From: Blasia pusilla
Lineage: Eukaryota > Marchantiophyta > Marchantiopsida > Blasiales
Direction of reading: 5' to 3'
Assembly: GCA_050084515.1 (NCBI GenBank)
Contig: CM114271.1
Span: forward strand, 18,290,001-18,354,000
Length of the DNA: 64,000 bases
The position numbers and the translations under genes were made by a program. Of this stretch, positions 32,925 through 43,572 are shown one piece after another. How positions within the stretch are numbered: position 1 is the first letter of the stretch; the number at the start of each line of letters is the position of its first letter. Below the pieces are notes generated by a model, which was given only the letters and a program-made list of their open reading frames with translations, ran no database searches and was not told where the DNA came from.

Positions 32925-34610
32925 CTACCTTGCATCAAGATAATGTGAAGTTTCATCGATTACCTCCCTTGTCGTTTTAGTGCTTGCCTTATTTGAAACC
33001 TTAAATGATATCGCATCGGATCCCTTATATACATATTTGTATAAATATTTCAGAGCTAAAATGGTAGTCGAGATCTCCAAATTGATATGACAATCAAAGA
33101 GAGTACATAACAAAGGATTGTAAGGAACAACTCAACGATTGTCCAAACTTTGATCGCGCTTCATTACTTTTATTCCATTATCCAACCTATATAATAAGAA
33201 TGAAAGAAAAAATTAATATTGATTCACCTTATAAAAAATTAGAAGTTAGGGAATTTTTGAAAATCCAAAAGATACAAAGTTTATTCTTAGATTACATACC
33301 TTCGATAAATCGGATATCCATCCTCATTCTCCGTAGTTATGCTTGCAAAAGGCTTAAGATAAACTTTGGTACACTTCTTGGTTTCCTTATCCATGCATGG
33401 AGCATTTGGATTAAGTTGTCCATATGGGCCAAGAACCATGCAATTAACCACAGTAGAATGAAGTATGGGATGAGTGTTTGGATAGGGATCTCAACACATA
33501 TTATATCATTATAATCAGAGGTTGAGCGTGGCTTATCCTCATGATGAAGAATAATCAAAATATGTACATGTGGTAGACCTCTTTTTTGGAATTCAACCAC
33601 ATGAATGCGACCAACAACCCTTCCCAATATATGCTTCTCAAGAATAAGCCTTAATAACTCTCCTTTTTTTTTCTCAAAAACTCACACAATCGAATCTGGT
33701 CTATCAGTAGGTTGTTGACCAGATAATAGTGTTGAAGTGATCTCCTCCCATTTGGGATTGCACATCATTGTTAGAAAGTAATATGGTTCCTCATGGTGCC
33801 TCACAATGGCCATTGCATCTTGATAAAGTTGATGCATATGGCGTGGGCCTCCACTAAAAGAAGAAGACAATACAATGCGCCTCCCAAACCTTGCACCATC
33901 TCTGTCACTTTGATATAGACTTTCCTTTAGACCTTGATGTAATTCTACTCGCAATCCTTTTGATTTAATCAAACCCAAGACAGTTGTTGCATCTCTACTA
34001 TAGCATACCAATCAACCATATACTCTTGAGTAAGACGAGCAAATCGAAGCAAACGATTATCGTCATCGGCACCAACACGGGTTTGAAGTCAAAAAGAAGC
34101 AAATTGTAACGTTGTAAGTATTTTTCTCCTTCCTTCATGAAGAATCTCATCATCAATTCTTTCTTCCTCAATACAGTCATCAGATCCTTCCATGTCTCCA
34201 TCCAATGTAGTAAGAATATTGGCAGTCGTGATTTCCTCAAATTTCCCAAGAGGTATTCCTGAATGCCATCCTACTTCACCATAGACAAATAATAGAACAA
34301 ATTGCAATGGAACATATGCTTCATTTCGATCTAAAATATGACGAACTCCTCCACCATGTAATTGGACAATAATATCACGTGGGTTAACATGGTCACTATC
34401 ATCACAAAGTAAGATTGCCGCAACCTCGGATGCAATTGACAAGCGATAACGTTTGGAATCCATTCCTCGATCATGCGCCTTTAGAATGATACGAAGATTA
34501 GATCCACTTGCCTTATTTGCAATGTGTTGAAATATCCTCACATAGGGATTATGTTCATGTAACATATCTTGCAAACTTCTTAAGATCTCAAGTCGGAGAT
34601 CATTGAACAT
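32925..34610 (-). pseudogene. Helitron Rep domain (HUH endonuclease), broken
   Basis: 34610-34089 carries NPYVRIFQHI, RDIIVQLHGGG and a VPLQFVLLFVYGEVGWH block typical of the Helitron-like N domain. 34011-33682 carries GRRIVLSSSFSGGPRHMHQL and a TMMCNPKWEEI block. 33627-33337 carries EFQKRGLPHVHILI, whose HVH is the metal-binding HUH motif. 33113-32925 carries LKYLYKYVYKGSD, the segment with the catalytic tyrosines. The pieces are split by frame changes at about 34090, 33680 and 33330. When intact, the domain nicks and joins single-stranded DNA at Helitron ends. Confidence 0.85.
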
Positions 34611-34938
34611 AACTCTTCCTCAATTTTCCAATTCATTTTCAATATCGTAGATGTATAGTTGAGCAAATTGGGGATTACTCCCCTCATCGGGATGCAATGG
34701 GCCAATGTTGTGATAAATTCCACCTTGAATACAAAAGTGTCTGATGCCAGCAACTTGCTACTTGAATTGAGCTCAAGTAGATGCTAACTGAAGAGAACAA
34801 TTATAAGCTTGAGTGTGTGAAACAGAATGAAGACTTTGAGCTCCAACACCAAAAATCAAAGATTCCAAGAATGAAGGATAACACCTTAAGAAAGGGAGTT
34901 GTACTTTTCCATGATTACAACACATTGCATAAGGTGAG

Positions 34939-35840
34939 TTAGTTTTGATACCTTGTACTCTTTACCTTTTCACACTTCCAATGTAAGGCATAACATGAAG
35001 GACATGTTTCTATCAAAGAATCAATAGTATGACGCCCTGTTACTTGGTTGGTACTTGCTCGTAGTCTTACCTTCATTATATCGCTCTCTTGGAAGTTCCC
35101 AATTCGTGCAACATTGCGTGACGTGCTAACTCTTGAAACTCGTCCAACATTATGATTTGGTGATTGAGGAATCTCCCTTGGGAGATTTAATCCATGATAC
35201 GTAGAAGATACTTGCTCGACATGTCTAGGTGTTACATGAGTAGATGCCTCAAATGTATATATGTGGAAAATTGTTGATAACCTCGTCATCTTGTTGAATA
35301 GATATCTCCTCCACCATTTTTGTACCATCATGTATAGGTTGACCATCTTCTTGAATGAACATGTCCTCCACAATGGTCGTAGCATTATTCATAGGTTGTC
35401 CATCTTGAGGTACATAGATATCCTCCATAATAGGAATGTTACATGTTACATTGGGAATGTCCATGATCCCCTCATGGGTTGCAGGCCTACAAACAAAAAG
35501 TTAGAATATGATCATCAAAATTTCATTGGATAATGCATCGTATGTGTGATATAGGAAACGTGAGAAACCACATACCATGCCTAGAACTACCTTACCTTTA
35601 AATTAGGTCTTACATAGTAGTTCGATTGTCACGGAGGTTGTGACGGCTTCCTCCTTTTACTTCCCTTCTTCTTTTCCAATCTCTTTGATAGATTGCATTT
35701 TTTTGTCTTTTCATTGCTAAACTCTCAGCACGAAGAATTCGTTTTCTTTTTTGGGCCTCCCCACGTAACACCTTTTGGAAGTCCCGAAAAGAAGTTGGAT
35801 TTGATGGAATAATAAGTTTGTGCAACCAGGTTGCATGCAA
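34939..35840 (-). pseudogene. Helitron N-terminal region
   Basis: 35840-35610 is a very basic stretch (RKRILRAESLAMKRQKNA). 35464-35249 and 35385-34939 overlap in different frames. The second ends with CPSCYALHWKCEK, the Cys/His cluster that precedes the Rep domain in plant Helitrons. A repeat of the basic segment lies at about 35950-36080 (a CTTTTTTGGGCCTC word recurs), so the N-terminus may have been duplicated. Confidence 0.6.
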
Positions 35841-36368
35841 AAATGTTAGAAACGAACACCAAGAATTTGGATGAATAGGCTAAAACAGGCTCAAAGGATT
35901 AGAATCAAAATTTAAAATTACGGGCCATAGGAAAGACTTATGTAGGAGATGATTCAATGAGGAGAGGGGTTGGTTGTTGTTTTCTTCGATCTCCTAACTT
36001 TTGATCACGAACTACTCGATTTCTTTTTTGGGCCTCGGCGCGAAGTACCTTCCAATACTCGCATAAATCTACGGGATTTTCTGGGAGAGGAAGTGTATAC
36101 ACACAATAAGGCCAACATATTGTTAGATTATATGGAAAAAAGATTGCATTTAAACACCCTCACAAAAGCACAACAATAGAAAGAGATTGGAGGAACTTGG
36201 GCACCGTACGTTGGGGATATTAGACTAAGTGGAGGAGAGGTACTTCTCCATGTTGCCATCTTTGACGTAAATTTGTAATATCATGAAGTGCACGATGCTC
36301 CATCAAAACATCCAAAAAATATCCTTGACACACGAAGAGAAAAATGGTAAGAAAGTGGAGAAATAGAT

Positions 36369-36995
36369 TTAGATGAAAAAAAACATAGAGTGAAAGAAAC
36401 TAGTAACGAACTTCGAAATTCTCCTCGGAGGAAAGGAAAGGAAAAAAGAAGACAAAGGAGAAGAGTGGAGAAAATTATTAAGAATTGAAAAAAAAAAAGG
36501 GGAATTAAGAAGATAATATTGAAGAGAAATAAGATAGAAGGTGTGATGTAGTAGATGAGAATTTTGCACTAAAATGGAAAGGAAGGGAGAAAGTGGAGAA
36601 GATAAAAGGTAGAGTGAAAGAAAGGAAAAGAAAGGAAAAAAGTGGATCAAAATCTTCCGAACCAAAAAAGAAAAGACAGGGAATTAAAAAGAAAAAATTG
36701 AAGAGAAATACGATAGAGCTTCTGATGTAGTAGAGTAAAACAAAATGGGAAGGGAGGGAAAAAGTGGAGAAAAGATTGGAAAAAGTGGAGAAAAAAAATA
36801 GGAAGGGAAGGGGAAAAATTTGAAAAAAAAATTCATGTAAATTTTTTAAAGAGGGGGAGAATAGAAGGGAAGAAATAATTTTATTGGAGTTTTTTCTAAA
36901 AACATTAGTGAGGGAGAGAAAGCAAATATTAGTGAAGGAAAGAAAAAAAAATGAAAAATGAAAAAAATGAAAAAAAAAAAAAAAATTTGGCCTGC
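36369..36995. repeat. Homopurine-rich low-complexity tract
   Basis: The plus strand is dominated by GAAA/GGAA/GAGAA words for ~600 bp, ending in a long A run at 36957-36984. Fragments recur: TAAGAAGATAATATTGAAGAGAAATAAGATAGA near 36505-36537 and GAAAAAATTGAAGAGAAATACGATAGAGC near 36690 indicate an internal ~180-bp duplication. Phe/Leu/Ser-rich minus-strand frames here are composition artefacts. Confidence 0.75.
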
Positions 36996-36999
36996 AGAA

Positions 37000-37870
37000 T
37001 TTCCACTGTCCGATTGTTTCAATCCAGAGCGTCACATCTAGGTGAGGAAAATCTGACGATGTAGGATCATAGGTGCATCAACATTGTCAGATTCAGGGCT
37101 TTGAGATCAGAAAGTCCGATCTCAGTTATTCCCAGGCCGTTAGATCTCGAGTTGGCGGTCCGATCTCTCGAGTTCAACGGCCTCCTCACTGGCCGCTCAA
37201 GCTTCCTTCCCCCCCTTGCTCATTTCGCACAGGCCGCTCGAGCTTGTGTGCTCTCTCTAGGCGCCTCGCCCTCGCGCGCTCGCTTGCGCCCTAGGTGCGT
37301 CGCCCTGAATCTGCACAAGCCGCTTAGGCCTGTTTGCCTTGCCCTCACTCACTTTGGGAGGCCACTCGGGCATGTTTGCTCCACTCGCCCTGTCTCTTGC
37401 TGTTTCTCAATCTTGCTTGGGGGTTCTTTGCTCAAGGATCTTTTTCGATAGGCTTGGGGCTCTATTGGTTTTGCTCAAGGCTCAGGTGGTTTTTCCTGAG
37501 GTCGCGCTCCCCCCCTCGCCCTTCTTTGTTGTTTCTTGGAGGATCCGCTCTCGTTGACTTATCTGTCACATGCAGGGAAACTTGCTCCCTTCCATTGCCG
37601 TCACCTTTGGGCAAGCCTGAGCACTCTCGAGCGAGCCTCATCCCTGTGCTGTATTTTCCGCCTCCCCTTACGTCTGCCATCAAGGCCTCTCCCAATGTTC
37701 AGGCCGTGCACTTTGGCGTTCACAGACACCTTACTTTGACTGTCACCCCGTGCCTGCCCTTGTGTGATTTCACAGCAAAGAGTGTGGGTTTATTTCTGTT
37801 GGGGAGGTTGGCTTTACAAGTTGGGTAGACGCCAAGTAGGTTTTGGGTTAGGGGCGGGAGTGCTCTCAAT
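37000..37870. other. Pyrimidine- and GC-rich block, no recognised gene
   Basis: Open frames on the plus strand (37101-37451, 37334-37828) are Leu/Ser/Pro/Arg-rich with no domain. The words GGCCGCTC, CTCGCC and TTTGCTC recur. Such Cys/Leu/Ser-rich GC-moderate blocks are often LTR or leader DNA of plant retrotransposons, but I see no ends. Confidence 0.35.
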
Positions 37871-38212
37871 TTTGTTCACAGTGGGTACATGATGACCAAA
37901 TGCACACATTTGCAAAATTTTCTTTACATTTCATAGAGAACTTTACAGTATAAATTTGAAGGCAACGCTCACTTGCATTGATCTCCTTTGTCTTCTAGCT
38001 TTCCTCGGTGTCTTTTATCTGCTCCTACTCGAACTTCCAGTAGAGTCTGGTTCAGTTTGCTCATGGCCTTGAACTTTCTCTTCAACTCGGATATCCTTAA
38101 TTGGCTTTGGAATGTACTCTTATGAAGAGTGCTCGTTATTTCATCCTTTGCTTGATTTCAGATCGTCATTTAGAGGCTGCTTTGATGTGGGCCGCACATG
38201 ATACTTGATCGA

Positions 38213-38476
38213 CTATACAAGGAATTTCAAGTCACTATTTGGCTCGATGAAGGGTTCCTCTATAGGTTCTGAGGTCGGACTCAACTCCAACCTGATTGAG
38301 TCATTTTCAAAAATCGGAGACCACGACGGTCTCTCCGAAGGTGGAGTATCCGCTGGCTTAACACCATAGTATTTCTTTGAACTTGAAAGGTAAGTTTTCT
38401 TGACTGCATTGCTTCCCTTTGCTTGTATAGATTTCAAAGTTGTACGCCTTACAATCATCTCACCTCTTGTGCTCAA
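38213..38476 (-). pseudogene. Possible orphan exon, 87 codons
   Basis: The product has a basic first half (RRTTLKSIQAKGSNAVKK) and an acidic Ser/Pro/Glu-rich second half, a protein-like mix. A TTTGTAG acceptor-like site lies at about 38490 on the minus strand. No domain is recognised and no partner exon was found. It may be a captured gene fragment or chance. Confidence 0.22.
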
Positions 38477-39075
38477 CTTAGCTCTACAAATGAAGAAGTA
38501 TTGTTAGTAATCTGCTATTGTTGTGTGTTGGTTTTGCATGTGTCAACATTCAAAAGCATGGAAAATCACTGTTGGAAGGAGAGAACTTACAGTATAGTAG
38601 TTGTGTTCAAAATGTATTCCTTGGATATACTCCTGCAATCATGTACAACAGTTAGCATTGGGTAGAGTGGTTGTATAACCTTGCCCCTAATTAGATGTTT
38701 ATGCAGTAGTAGGCAAGAATAGAAAGTAGAACTGAGAATATAACTGTTCCATGATGCGTGAATCAAACGTGTGTATGCTTAGCTTTTTACTCCAAACAAA
38801 AAATGGAAATCCAAGCCTCACCTCCTCCTTGTGTAAAATTGTGAATGTTGAATGTTGCAAGAACGCGATGTGAGACATGGCTTAGTGATTAAATACTTGT
38901 TTATAAGACCCTTGAAGTGTCCAAACTGCCTCATTTCAAATCTGATTAGGTTTGAAATTAGATTTCATGCAATGAAATTACAATTGTCGCCCACAACTCC
39001 ACTAACTCCACTTCTTTCCTTAATGGTAAAAAATGGCTACGAGCTACTGAATTTTAATACAACGTATGGTTGGTT

Positions 39076-39264
39076 CTAGTATTAAAAATACAATATTACC
39101 ATACCAAACACGCCGCCACGAAATGCCTAATCGAAAATCCACACCTGGCAGCCTGGGAGGGGAGTGTGGAAGGACACGTGGCAAGCCGATATGCCTTCAT
39201 AATGGACACGTGTCATGCGGAGGAAGCCTTTGCCTGGAAGCCCTGACTCTTTCAATAGTATAGA
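39076..39264 (-). mobile_element. Possible small Helitron
   Basis: The minus strand at 39264 begins TCTATACTATTGAAAGAGTC after an A, closely like the Helitron start at 40690 (TCTATATTATTATTAGAGTG). CTAG at 39079-39076 could be the 3' end, but it is followed by A rather than T and lacks a clear CCCGTG hairpin, so the 3' limit is a guess. An internal CACGTG pair (39174-39212) resembles that in the 6391 element. Confidence 0.4.
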
Positions 39265-39469
39265 TAATTGAAGTTTGGACTTGTTTGGCATGGTGATATC
39301 CTATTATTCAAACTAGATTTTCTTTATTTATTGCAAGTTCATAATTCTAGATCTTATTAATAAGAGTTTAGTAAGAGCATTTGCACAATGTGTTCGTTTT
39401 GTTTTTTTTTTTTTTTTCATTTTATAACTCTACTAAGTAAGATTTCCTTTTCCTTTTCCAAACTCTCCT

Positions 39470-39755
39470 ATGATAACTTGTGCTCGAAGGTTATCTTCTT
39501 TGCTCTTGACCTGATGTATGGGGTTTAAGGCCACTTCCTAAAGTATGAAGGAAACTATTCATCTGATAAGAACTTACCCAAAATAGTAGGTTTATCAATA
39601 TAGCTCCAAATGAGCCAAAATGAAATAAAAACTTTCCCTCTCAAATTACCCCAAGCCTTAGTAAGTCATCCTCAAGCTCTTGAGAGTATCCTCTAATCTT
39701 CTCGAAGGCGCCTTACCAATACTCATCAATCCATCCTAAAAGACGTGACATAGTG
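39470..39755 (-). repeat. Solo LTR fragment related to gypsy copies A and B
   Basis: Shares AAGAACTTACCCA(A/T)AATAGTA, CTCCAAATGAGCC, AAGTCATCCTCAA and CATCCTAAAAGAC with 14200-14370 and 28080-28190. No internal region of the element accompanies it. On the minus strand the right end would begin TGTCACGTCTTTTAGG, an LTR-like TG start. Confidence 0.6.
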
Positions 39756-39759
39756 AATA

Positions 39760-40540
39760 TCGTGCCTACTTTTTCATTTTCAAAAGCCATCCATCAAGGG
39801 GGAGTTGATGAATTTCAAGTTGATCATGAGGATTGAAATTGTATCATTCAATAGTTAAAGCTAAAATTACAAGAGATCTAATCTCCTTCAAACGAGACTC
39901 ATTTTTTCGAGAGTTAGAGCCAAATTATGTGTGATCATGTTCAATTTTGATGGATGGTTATTAACTAGAATTGAATTCTTATAGATAATTAGATCTATTA
40001 AGATGTTGAGAAGGACGAGCAAAAACATTTTTTCTTTCTTTTCAAGCTATACGTATGTTTCACTATCTAGAATTCCTTTTTATCTACAATTTCAAAAAGA
40101 AATTTAATTGTGCATTCCGATTAGTTTTTCATAATCATTAATCTAGGGAAAAGTATATAATTACCAGTTTACTAATTTCACATTATATTTTTATATTAAA
40201 ATCTAAAAAATTGTTATCACATTAGCTTTTACTACCATCTATCTTATCCAACCTAATGCAACAATTTATAGCTGCACTAGGTTGGGTTATTTTTAAAGGC
40301 CATGCACACCATACTACTAGTGTTACTTATTACTCAATATTATGGTTGAAAAGTGCCTCCTCTCTACACTTGGCACTTCTAACTAATAATATTATTCCTT
40401 TTTTGAACAATAGGATAGTTCAAAATTAATTTAAAATAAATCAGTGGATGACACCGGTTCACTCTCATCCATGAAAATTTTAACTAACCACTATTAGAAC
40501 GGAAGGTCTTAAATTTATAATTAGCTCCTGAATGAATAAA
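39760..40540. other. AT-rich intergenic DNA
   Basis: No gene or structured repeat recognised. Confidence 0.55.
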
Positions 40541-40542
40541 AA

Positions 40543-40690
40543 CTAGTGGACATCCTGTGCCATCCACGGGAGTAAAGGAAATTTTTCTCCTATTGCCCAT
40601 AGAGGAGGAAAGATTTTCTTGCTGCCGGGTTGTCACTCGTCAATCAAAAAGATATTTTCAAATAAGAAAACACTCTAATAATAATATAGA
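40543..40690 (-). mobile_element. Small non-autonomous Helitron with matching termini
   Basis: Minus strand: starts TCTATATTATTATTAGAGTG after A; ends CCACTAG followed by T, again an A^T insertion. The near-3' segment CTCCCGTGGATGGCACAGG is a decayed CCCGTGC/GCACGGG hairpin. The element at 56331-56526 is a relative with the same start word and internal words (AAAATTTCTT/TTTCTTGTTGCC type). Confidence 0.7.
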
Positions 40691-40699
40691 TAAAATAGA

Positions 40700-43572
40700 A
40701 ATGGACGATAAAAAAAAATGTTGAGACGAACGAGATAGTGCCCGGGTCCCTTCCCCCGTCGCTAACCCTTGACACCCCCCATACGAAGTCGTGTATGGAC
40801 GTGGGCTCGCTCCCGGTAGACGCGACGGGAAGCACCGACTCACCACGTAGTGTGCCAGAGCTGAAATTTTAAAGGCGCAGATATGAAAGAAAGCTGCAAT
40901 GCAGATCTCGGCGGATGCGCAGAAACCTGTGTAGCTCGAGACAGGGATTTGTCTGTTTCATGCCATCGGGTGACGGACCAGGAAACCTACTCTAAGGTAA
41001 GCTGGAGGGGAGAGGAGAGGAGAAAAGAGAAGAGGTGAGGAACGCAGCGGCTCTTGTTCGATTCTCCTGTGTTGTCGTTTGAGGCAGCATCGGCTTCGCT
41101 TCGTGACTGCTGTTAGTTAGATCCTGTCCAACGTCTCCTCGTACGCGACTGTAGACAGAGAATGGTAGTTTCTTCATCACTCTGTCCCAAGTGCGGAGAT
41201 GTGGAACTTAAATGAAGCGAAGCGACCACCTTTTGGAGCCGAAAGCTGTTCGGCTTTCCGGACTGGCTTTTAAAAGACTGGGCCCGGGTCGCAGCGACCG
41301 GAGCTAGACTTCGGTGGTGCTACGATTGCGCGGCCGACAGATAATACTCTCTCTCTGGTAGAACAACTCTACATGTCGAGGCTACCCGGAGCATATCTGA
41401 GGAATTGGTTTGGTTCACTGTGGCGTGTCTTTCGAATTTTACTGTAGTGGAGAGCAATCGCGACAGTATTTTATACCATCCATGATTGCCGCGAGATGTT
41501 GACCGAGGGTTCGAGGGTCTGCAGACTCTGTTCGCCCAGCCAGTTCTCGGCCCACAGCTGCCCGTAGCAGGAATAAATGCGGAAGGTACATACGGTGGAG
41601 ATGAATTCTGAACAGCAACATGTCGTGTGTTCCGTTGAGCATGCTCGATCAGCTTCGGATGTTGACCGACTTGGGGAACTATAGGACACGAATAAAAGAA
41701 GTCGAGTACAAGTCTGAGTTGGAGTTGTACTGAAGTCTGCCAATGATCCGGTTAGTGGAGTCGGTGACCGGTTGACAGTTGCCCTGAGCACATGAATATG
41801 AACATGTGAGAGAAACCCGAAAAGGAAGAGCGGAGTCGTTCTCGTCTGATGTGGAGGACGCACTTGCTCCTCGTGTGATCTGATACATCGGCGCGTCGGC
41901 TTTTCTCAGGCCGTAGTCATGATTCTGCTCTTCAATATGTGTATGCCAGTGTAGATACATGAGAGAGAGAGAGAGAGAGAGGCTATTCTGAGTAATTGGG
42001 AAGGTTCTGCCGGAGGGGAGGAGGCCCTTGGATAATAAGCTTCGTTGTTTCGGGGTTATTCTCATGGTATAGATCGGTAAAGCTGAGTGCTGGAAGAATC
42101 CTTCCCAGTGGACCATCCGTGGGGTCGGAGCTGAAAGGCGTTGTAATGTACTGCCTCCCAGAGAGGTACTGACTTCCAGCCCCGGTCCCAAGTACGAGTA
42201 CATTCCGTATATTGTTAAGAGGCTTTTCACCACAAGATTCAGTCCGGTGCAAAATTTGAGAACGGTGATAACGACGCCACAAGAGTAGCTGAACTCGACC
42301 GAGGGAGCGAGTGTGGTCTGCCATTTAACGGGGGACAGTGGCGAAGAGATCATCAAGCGAGGAGCTGGTGAAGTCCTCAGAAATATGTGAAAACATTAGA
42401 CAGCAGAGTTCAAGGTTGAGGTAGTAACGTAAAATCGTGACCTGAAGCAGGAATGGTGCAATCTGGAATCATGTCATCGAACTAATAACAACGGAGCTTC
42501 AGTTCGATTTATCCGCCATTCAGGGGGAAATTGTTTCTGTTTTAGATTTGAGAAGGAGGCCAAGGAGCTCTCCAAGAAGGGGCCTTTTTCAACTTTCTAG
42601 TCCAGGATCGTGTTTCGGGAGTGCATCCCCGCTGCATGCGTGCCTGGGTCAGACGGTTCCGAACTTTGGAGCTGCGGCCATCTTACTCGACACTAGTCGT
42701 CTGCGATCAAACGCTTTCACAACGGCCTATGTGTACAAACTCTCCGCAAGGAGCGGCATCCCAGATGCAGTTTCCAACATCAATGCTTCGTAAGAACAGA
42801 CGTCGGCTTCGACCGTGTAAACAAGTTCTGGAGCAATCGGAGTCGTCCGTGGATTCTTGTATTGTATTTCTGCTCAGGAAACCCCAAATCGCCGTGCTGG
42901 TGTTACGATCCTTCGACGATCTGCGTGGAGTTGGCGGAAACAACCGCAACTCCTCAAAAAATCTTGAAATCCGCAACATCATGAGGTACATCGCACTGCC
43001 ACTCCGGAGGTTATACCGATCCTTTCTCAATGTGCAAAGGGGTTTGAGTACTGTCTTAGTCGTGCCTGTTCTGACGACTTGTCTCGTTAGTATCTGCGAA
43101 GTTCGGTTGTGATCATGCAGCTGGGAATTGTGAGTTCTGCAAGTTCCTTTCCTTCCAGACGTGAATTTTTGTGCTTGGAATTGCGGATTCTGGCAAAGCG
43201 TCCCTGCCCAGGGCTCACGCCATTAGTGGCATTTGTAGGTGATGTGTTCCGACGGGCCCGAGGTCTCACCTGGATACAGCCCTGTGTCAAACGACTGTAT
43301 CTATGCGTAAAGGCTGTGATAGATTTCATATGGCAGTTGGATTCTGAGAGCTTCGGTCACTTCCCTGAAGGTGTTCCATACGTCTCGGGATTCTTATAGA
43401 GCAGATCGAAGGAAATTATAGGTGATTGCTCTTTGGGTCTTTCTCCAGGTGCTTGGTGCCCTAGAAACATACACGCAGCTTAAAGTGGCTTATCAGTTCT
43501 GCTTGATCTTGTAATCTTCACTTGCTCTTGCTCCTGCTCCATTCTATTTCTCACGGAAATCGGTGACGAGAC
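40700..43572. other. Upstream region of the WNK gene (promoter and probable long 5' UTR)
   Basis: GC-moderate DNA with many short open frames on both strands and no domain (for example 41679-42356 minus, 42621-43112 plus). A GA microsatellite lies at 41961-41982. A TTTCTCCAG/GTGCTTGG acceptor-like site at about 43449 could end a 5' UTR intron. No TATA box could be assigned. Confidence 0.45.

Larger units (their letters stand above)
30690..36180 (-). mobile_element. Remnant of an autonomous Helitron (Rep plus PIF1-like helicase)
   Basis: From right to left on the minus strand the pieces fall in the order of a plant Helitron RepHel protein: basic N-terminal part (35840-35610), zinc-finger-like CPSCYALHWKCEK (35040-34990), Helitron-like N domain (34610-33682), HUH motif (33627-33337), Tyr region (33113-32925), linker pieces (32787-31986), helicase with Walker A (31747-31478) and Walker B (31324-30872), and further helicase motif to about 30700. 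Frameshifts, stops and one foldback insertion break the frame. I could not identify the terminal TC or the hairpin plus CTRR end with confidence. No RPA-like ORF was seen. Confidence 0.85.

Noticed and set aside
36505-37035. 176-codon Phe/Leu/Ser-rich minus-strand frame
   Set aside because: It is the translation of a homopurine tract; the residue mix follows from base composition and there is no domain.
37101-37828. Overlapping plus-strand frames of 116 and 164 codons
   Set aside because: Pyrimidine-rich DNA with several overlapping frames, none with a domain, splice partner or usual protein composition.
41679-42356. 225-codon minus-strand frame upstream of WNK
   Set aside because: Includes a GA microsatellite translated as SLSLSLSL, overlaps other frames and shows no domain; likely promoter or UTR.
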